Shown: positions 15,512 through 20,290 of the stretch, one piece after another
How positions within the stretch are numbered: the stretch's first letter is position 1
Layout of the letters: every line of letters begins with the position of its first letter
Assembly (NCBI GenBank): GCA_002492295.1
Contig: DKYC01000042.1
Span: forward strand, 22,983 to 43,272
Origin: Lachnospiraceae bacterium UBA7110
GTDB taxonomy: Bacteria > Bacillota > Clostridia > Lachnospirales > Lachnospiraceae
Direction of reading: 5' to 3'
Length of the DNA: 20,290 nucleotides
Notes under the pieces: generated by a model
Seen by the model: the letters and a program-made list of their open reading frames with translations, nothing else
What the model was told of the DNA's origin: nothing
Database searches by the model: none
Program-made: the position numbers and the translations under genes

Positions 15512-16951
15512 TTACAATACTATCACATGTGAAATGACAAATAAAAACCCGGGTATCATTGAAATCCCCGCATTTAAGACCAGCCTGAGCAGCGCGTAGG
15601 GACGTACCAAAACCGTTTCGCTTTTGCGCATTCTCCCCGGAAGGCTGATTGCCAGGCATGCTCCTATACACAGCACAAATCCTGCAAAAAACACACCGTA
15701 AAATTCATCCAGATTTGTTGAGGCGCAGAAACGCTCCAGCGTAATCAGATTCTCGGGATATCCAAACAGCTTGTCAAGCAGCATCCCCTCTGCCCAATAG
15801 CTCTCATAAACCCAGTAATTTGCCCCAAACTGATTGAATATCAGACAAAGCATTCCCACTGTTTCAAACAGAATCAGATGGGAAAAACGGCTTGAATTGT
15901 AGGCAATCAGGATTGCCATAAACGGTGCAAGATGGATAAACCAATACGGGTTACTGTCAAAGGAAATAAACAGCACAAACATCGAAAGCGCGGGAATAAA
16001 AACCGAATACTGCTCCAGATCATTGTCATCCTTTAATTTCCTGAGATAACACCACACACAAATTCCGCCGATAAGCAATACAATCACCGGAACCGCACTG
16101 TTATATAGCGGCGCCTTTACGCCCAAAAACGCATCAATGAAACGCCCTCTTACTTCATCCTTTACCTGCATTGCCTGCGTTCCTTTCGGGAACGGAAGAC
16201 CGGAAAGAACGGTCACCGCAAAAACAAGGACTGTATCCCGCGCGATTTTTAAAATGTTCTTTTCCATAAGCATTTCCAGCGGCAAAAAGATAAACAGCGG
16301 AAACTGTTTGAAGCTCACCGCAATGGAGAAAAACAGCAGGAACCTCCATCGCTGCTTTTTCTGAAAGCAAAGGATTGCAAGCAGTGTAAAAGGCATCCCA
16401 AGCACATCCAGCTGTCCCGCAATACCGATTTCCACAAACACCAGCACAGACGACAGAAACAAAAATGCCGCCCACTTTCCCATAATGTCATCCACACCGA
16501 TATTTTTGCAGATTTTATAAATCAAATATGCGACAATTGCCAACGCAACCAAATAAACTGATTTGGAATACAGCATTGTCCACATATTGGAGGTTTCTTC
16601 AATTCCAAATCCGCTGCACACAAGCCAAAGCGGAAATCCCCAAATACCAAGCACGATGTAAACGGGAAAATCATAGATTACCTCATATGCCCCGGCAATA
16701 TTGTTTGCCCTGTAATATGCAAGCATTTCGTTTCCGTACTCATAAAAATTATGCAGTCCGCCGCCCTGCGTAATGCTTTTCCAAAAATTCACACCGTAAT
16801 GTACAAATGCCATTGTATCCCCGTACATCATTGTTGTAAACGGAATCAGGAACAACAGAAGAAGAACCAAATATTCAAAATGTCCCGGTGCCTTTTGCGA
16901 ATATATCCAGTTTCGCACTGTCTCCAATGTATTTTTCATAAAACGCTGCAT
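15512..16951 (-). CDS. GT-C glycosyltransferase-like polytopic membrane protein
   Basis: A 479-residue protein with about 11 hydrophobic segments. After the first helix comes YGDTMAF (Asp45), the acidic first-loop residue expected of GT-C enzymes. A region with AGQLDVLGMPFTLLAI (about 178-193) followed by SFKQFPLFIFLP (Lys215) is the GQxD...K pattern shared by several GT-C mannosyl- and galactosyltransferase-like families, including DUF2029/GT87 relatives. It probably adds a sugar from a polyprenyl-phosphate donor at the outer face. ATG 16951 follows AGGAGG at five-base spacing. It sits 52 bases after the GtrII-like gene and 19 before the OpgB-like gene, so co-transcription is likely. The family assignment is moderate and the sugar unknown. 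The C-terminal segment ends in a hydrophobic helix without a soluble domain. Confidence 0.72.
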   Translation of the reverse strand: MQRFMKNTLETVRNWIYSQKAPGHFEYLVLLLLFLIPFTTMMYGDTMAFVHYGVNFWKSITQGGGLHNFYEYGNEMLAYYRANNIAGAYEVIYDFPVYIVLGIWGFPLWLVCSGFGIEETSNMWTMLYSKSVYLVALAIVAYLIYKICKNIGVDDIMGKWAAFLFLSSVLVFVEIGIAGQLDVLGMPFTLLAILCFQKKQRWRFLLFFSIAVSFKQFPLFIFLPLEMLMEKNILKIARDTVLVFAVTVLSGLPFPKGTQAMQVKDEVRGRFIDAFLGVKAPLYNSAVPVIVLLIGGICVWCYLRKLKDDNDLEQYSVFIPALSMFVLFISFDSNPYWFIHLAPFMAILIAYNSSRFSHLILFETVGMLCLIFNQFGANYWVYESYWAEGMLLDKLFGYPENLITLERFCASTNLDEFYGVFFAGFVLCIGACLAISLPGRMRKSETVLVRPYALLRLVLNAGISMIPGFLFVISHVIVL

Positions 16952-17003
16952 CTATTCCTCCTCATATACTGCTGTAAAAAATCCTGCCCTGCCTGCACCT
17001 TCA

Positions 17004-18554
17004 TTAATCCCCTATCCTGACGGCAACAACGCCGTCTATAATTTTAATAGAGCCTTTATCCGGATAATATGGCATTTTGGCAATTTCTGCCTGGGCAGCC
17101 TCCGGTAATTCCCCAATCCTCATAAAATCCGCATCAAATCCGCAATAAATCATAAAAAACCTGTGTCTGCTGCTTCTATACGCATCGACCAATGCATCAT
17201 CCTTTCCGCTTATCGAAAACGGATACATTATTTCATTATGATACAGGGAATCATCCACAAATTTCTCCCCTACGAGCACAACCGGCATATCGTCCCGGTA
17301 GCCCTCCATGCTTTTTATCTGTGTAATCAGCGTACTGCAAAAGCTATAGGACTGCTCATAGCTCAAATTCAGGCTGAGATATTGTGCGTTTGCAAAATGG
17401 CAATAGGTTAATACGCCAATACACAGTACAAACGTAACAAGATACTCCATGCATACTGTAACCGGTCTCTCCCATTGCTTCAGTGTCCTGTCAATCAGCA
17501 CAAGCGGAAATACCAGCATAAAAACATACGAATAATACATTATGGCATAAATGCCTTCTTCACACATAATATATATGGAATTAACCGCCAAAACAAATAC
17601 AAATGTCAGGACAACTGCCTCAATACCTTTTAAATATTCTTTCGCCCTTATATTCTGAACAATCAGCCATATGATTAAAACAGCGCCCAGCAGAAACAGA
17701 AACAAATACATTCCCTTTGTGATCAGATTATAACTTATCTCCAGGTTATTGTTTAAGAAAATGCAAAAGAAGTTCCGGAAAATAATTTCCATAAGCTCCG
17801 GTATGCGCGCCAGACTAAGCTTTCCCATGGAGCTGATGCCCTTATACTGTGTCAGCTGCTGTCCTGTAGCCGCAAGCGAAAGCCTCATAAAAATAAAGTA
17901 ACAGCCCACGCCCGCCCCAAGGCTAAGCAGGTAATAAACGGACTTTTTCAGAATGTCAGCATAGCTGTTTTTCCCATATAACATTGCAAATAACAGAACG
18001 ACATATAACGTCGCCGTAAACGGCAGATATGCCTGATAAATTCCAAGGGAGCACGCCAGCAGCGGTGCGGATACTGCAATCCCTTTTTTACAGCGTACCG
18101 TAAGGTAAACAGACAGCACTGCCAAAAGTACGGCAAATCCATAATATGGCGCCGTGAACATATAGAAAAAGGTCACCGTCCAGCTCGGAAAGACTACAAG
18201 TGCCGCACCGGTCAGCATATTTGCCACCTTTGACTTCATCCCCAAAAGCCCCGCAACAATTCCGGCGGAAACTGCAAGCATAAGTAACGTAAGCAGCCCA
18301 TTCATCCAGGGAAGACTGAATACAAGCTCCAAATGATACGCTGTTGCACCAACCAGCCATAAAAACCATCTGCCATATCGGAAAGTTGTCCCAAACTTGT
18401 CCAAATATTCGATATCATCAAAATTAGGCAGTTTGTTTGTAAACATATACAAATGTGCTATCAGACCAAATAGCAGTGCTGATAGAAACGCCGTTTTAAA
18501 TTCAACGGTCAGCTTTGAATATATCCTTTTTACAGTACCATCTACTCTTCTCAT
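17004..18554 (-). CDS. GtrII-type (Glucos_trans_II-like) membrane glycosyltransferase
   Basis: A 516-residue protein with about 11 hydrophobic segments. The first outer loop holds LPNFDDIEYLDKFG (Asp46-Asp47) followed by YGRWF (about 60-64), the paired-acid and GRW pattern of the GtrII family, whose members modify O-antigen or glycan with glucose from undecaprenyl-phosphate-glucose. A C-terminal extracytoplasmic domain of about 110 residues begins after the last helix near ANAQYLSLN. In serotype-conversion systems GtrII works with a GtrB synthase; the only intact one here is at 7447-8409. ATG 18554 has AAAGGTG about 12 bases upstream, a weak site, 27 bases after the preceding stop. The family call is fairly secure; glucose is not proven. 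Confidence 0.82.
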   Translation of the reverse strand: MRRVDGTVKRIYSKLTVEFKTAFLSALLFGLIAHLYMFTNKLPNFDDIEYLDKFGTTFRYGRWFLWLVGATAYHLELVFSLPWMNGLLTLLMLAVSAGIVAGLLGMKSKVANMLTGAALVVFPSWTVTFFYMFTAPYYGFAVLLAVLSVYLTVRCKKGIAVSAPLLACSLGIYQAYLPFTATLYVVLLFAMLYGKNSYADILKKSVYYLLSLGAGVGCYFIFMRLSLAATGQQLTQYKGISSMGKLSLARIPELMEIIFRNFFCIFLNNNLEISYNLITKGMYLFLFLLGAVLIIWLIVQNIRAKEYLKGIEAVVLTFVFVLAVNSIYIMCEEGIYAIMYYSYVFMLVFPLVLIDRTLKQWERPVTVCMEYLVTFVLCIGVLTYCHFANAQYLSLNLSYEQSYSFCSTLITQIKSMEGYRDDMPVVLVGEKFVDDSLYHNEIMYPFSISGKDDALVDAYRSSRHRFFMIYCGFDADFMRIGELPEAAQAEIAKMPYYPDKGSIKIIDGVVAVRIGD

Positions 18555-18581
18555 TTCTCAAACACACCTTTGTTTTATTTA

Positions 18582-20290
18582 TCAGTTCTCTTCCTGCGTC
18601 AGGCTCCATGAGGATGCTTCATTCGCATTACCATGGATTACATACTGTCTGTATGTTCCCTTGTTGGAAATGAAGAAATCAAAAACCCGTTCCCTATCCT
18701 CATCCTCGCCTATTTCCGCAAAAGTCCGTCCATATTTTGTATAGTCTCCTCCCACTGCATTTATAACGGTTGCCGCAAACTCCGTATGTGATACAGGCGC
18801 ATTCCTTACTACAGGTCCGTCCTCATGTGTTTCATGGGGAAGCTTTACAAAAAGAATCGGCGTTGACGTCATATCATAATCCAGTTCGTATTCCGCTTCT
18901 TTCATGACATTCAGATTCTGACCATGGTCCGCCGTGATAATAATCGTAGCATTATCATATACCCCGAGTCTTTTCATCTCCTCAATATATTCGTACGTAA
19001 TTTTTAATGCCCCCCTTGCCTGCGACAAAAAGATTCCGCCTTCCTTAGTCTCCTCAAAGAGGTCATTCATAATGGGCGGCGTATGCGCTCCCTTCAGGTG
19101 ATAAAACCGGAAAGCGCCGTCATAATCCGCGCTTTTATCCACGGAAAGTTTATCCCTCGAAAGCATATTGTGAAAAATAATATCATTACTTGTCACATAT
19201 TCCCCACTGTTTACCAGTATTTCGGCAATATCATCCGTCGTGTAAAAATAAAGCTGTTTTGCCGCAAACGGTGCCATTTTATACTTGGAAGCATTATTCA
19301 TAGTATAAAAGGCTTTTTTATACCCAAGCTGTTTCACGGTCTGGTTGGAATAATTTAAAAACTTTTGTTTCACATCGTTCTCCACGCAAGTGCTCTCCGT
19401 ATATACGCCAAGACTGTAATTTTTTGCCAGTATGTCATCCAAAAAAGTGCTGTTATCATAAGCATATTTATGATACTCCTTCGAGCCCATCCCATACTCC
19501 CAATCAACTCCCGTAAGCAGGTATGGTATCGACATTGACGTAAATGCATAACGGCTTGTCGTATTGGTATAATCCGTGAAATCCTTAAGATTTTTCGTAA
19601 AATCAGGAAGCTCGCTAAGAATATCATCCATAATCTGTCTGTCAAACCAGTCAAGTACAAAAACGATTACATTGTTTTCCTCGTCAATCTCAAGCATACT
19701 ATTGGTCGTAAGTACAAATTCATTTTCCTCCTTTGGGAAATCCGTAACCGCTATCATATATATCAGGGACAATATCTGCATAAGGCAGATATATACACAT
19801 ACAATCTGTACAATTTTTTTGCAAATATTCCTGAAACGCATATTGTAATTTAAGAAAATAACCGCCGCAATGATAATAAGCCATACAATGCCGTTTCCAA
19901 CTTTGCGCACGCTGCTCCAAACCTGGACGGTTCCATCCATCAGAAGCATTTCACCATTTAAAAAGTTTCCTTGAATATATCCTGCCACAGACAGCGCAAA
20001 GATAACCGTTCCAAATACTTTAAGCTGCCTGTCAGATAAAACAAAAACACCTATCAGGACATAAACCGCCAAAAATGCTGCCGCTTCCAAAAGCATCAGC
20101 CTCAAAAACGCAAAATACGGGATGGGAAACTCATCCAGGCTGTTGAGCAGTAATTGATTCGGTTCAAAAACCAAAACCGTAACAGTCCACAACAGCATCA
20201 CAGGCAGAATAAATACAAGCCTTTCCTTTGTCTTTTCTTTTTTGTAAAATGAAGCTTTCTTTGCGGAGTGAAACACCCATACACATGAAC
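18582..20290 (-). CDS. Polytopic alkaline-phosphatase-superfamily (sulfatase-like) transferase, copy A, 5' end cut by window
   Basis: About 569 residues are visible and the frame stays open to the right edge, so the start is outside; alignment with copies B and C suggests roughly 150 N-terminal residues are missing. The visible part begins at the middle of the membrane domain, keeps the NGEMLLMDGTVQVWS motif, and then gives the catalytic domain: FVLDWFD, AFTSMSIPYLLTG (conserved nucleophile Thr), KGAH and ITADHGQN. The C-terminal IHGNANEASSW element is also shared. It is closest to copy C (NNVIVFVLDWFD, YDNATIIITADHGQN and PVSHxEFAAT are shared almost unchanged). It is followed 27 bases later by the GtrII-like gene. 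A GTG at 20276 could be misread as the start, but it lies inside the conserved domain. Expected role: phospho-substituent transfer to the exported glycan. Confidence 0.85.
   Translation of the reverse strand, partial: SCVWVFHSAKKASFYKKEKTKERLVFILPVMLLWTVTVLVFEPNQLLLNSLDEFPIPYFAFLRLMLLEAAAFLAVYVLIGVFVLSDRQLKVFGTVIFALSVAGYIQGNFLNGEMLLMDGTVQVWSSVRKVGNGIVWLIIIAAVIFLNYNMRFRNICKKIVQIVCVYICLMQILSLIYMIAVTDFPKEENEFVLTTNSMLEIDEENNVIVFVLDWFDRQIMDDILSELPDFTKNLKDFTDYTNTTSRYAFTSMSIPYLLTGVDWEYGMGSKEYHKYAYDNSTFLDDILAKNYSLGVYTESTCVENDVKQKFLNYSNQTVKQLGYKKAFYTMNNASKYKMAPFAAKQLYFYTTDDIAEILVNSGEYVTSNDIIFHNMLSRDKLSVDKSADYDGAFRFYHLKGAHTPPIMNDLFEETKEGGIFLSQARGALKITYEYIEEMKRLGVYDNATIIITADHGQNLNVMKEAEYELDYDMTSTPILFVKLPHETHEDGPVVRNAPVSHTEFAATVINAVGGDYTKYGRTFAEIGEDEDRERVFDFFISNKGTYRQYVIHGNANEASSWSLTQEEN

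Noticed and set aside
20274..20276. GTG at 20276 as the true start of copy A
   Set aside because: The frame continues open to the window edge and copies B and C have about 150 further residues there, so this codon is internal.
4064..20290. Calling copies A, B and C true sulfatases
   Set aside because: The conserved nucleophile position is Thr within (T)(S/T)x(S/A)xP, not the C/S-x-P-x-R formylglycine motif; GacH/LtaS-type transfer is the better fit.
1..20290. CRISPR arrays, tRNA or rRNA genes, insertion sequences, toxin-antitoxin pairs
   Set aside because: None seen by reading; no regularly repeated spacers, no transposase motifs and no gap large enough for an unannotated gene.

Overview
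The window is part of a large cell-surface glycan locus in which all 14 recognisable genes lie on the minus strand and read from high to low coordinates. The organism is probably a Gram-positive clostridium, most likely Lachnospiraceae-like. The grounds are GGAGG-type ribosome-binding sites before many starts, a short Gram-positive-type YidC domain, moderate to low GC that varies along the window, and relatives of streptococcal-type wall-glycan enzymes. The taxonomic placement is inference. There are no RNA genes, insertion sequences or CRISPR arrays, and no gap exceeds about 160 bases.

Right part (20290 down to 11285), in transcription order: a polytopic alkaline-phosphatase-superfamily transferase cut by the right edge (copy A), a GtrII-type GT-C glycosyltransferase, a second GT-C enzyme, an OpgB/MdoB-like phosphoglycerol transferase, a 108-residue membrane protein of unknown function, and a second polytopic transferase (copy B). 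Directly after copy B lies the C-terminal tail of a lost GT2 glycosyltransferase, which shows that the locus has been recombined.

Middle part (11310 down to 4064): a cytoplasmic GT4 glycosyltransferase, a 118-base gap with a candidate promoter and three evenly spaced half-sites, a GT39-like GT-C enzyme, a GtrB-like polyprenyl-phosphate sugar synthase, a Wzx-like flippase overlapping it by 26 bases, and a third polytopic transferase (copy C).

Left part (4049 down to 1): a candidate extended -10 promoter followed by three closely spaced genes. These encode a cytidylyltransferase-like/phosphoenolpyruvate mutase fusion (the entry enzyme for C-P bonds), a LicC/PntC-like CTP-dependent cytidylyltransferase, and a remarkable fusion of a YidC/Oxa1 insertase domain to a CDP-glycerol glycerophosphotransferase (TagB/TagF) domain. 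The fusion runs off the left edge. It was read by translating the reverse strand by hand, because the frame has no stop inside the window.

Working model (inference): cytoplasmic GTs build a lipid-linked glycan that the flippase exports; GT-C enzymes add side sugars outside the membrane from a polyprenyl-phosphate donor; four extracytoplasmic phosphatase-fold enzymes add phosphoglycerol-like groups, as GacH/SccH do on streptococcal wall polysaccharides and OpgB does on glucans; and the left operon makes a CMP-activated phosphonate and transfers it with a membrane-embedded TagF-like enzyme. The phosphonopyruvate decarboxylase and transaminase usually needed are not in the window and may lie beyond the left edge.
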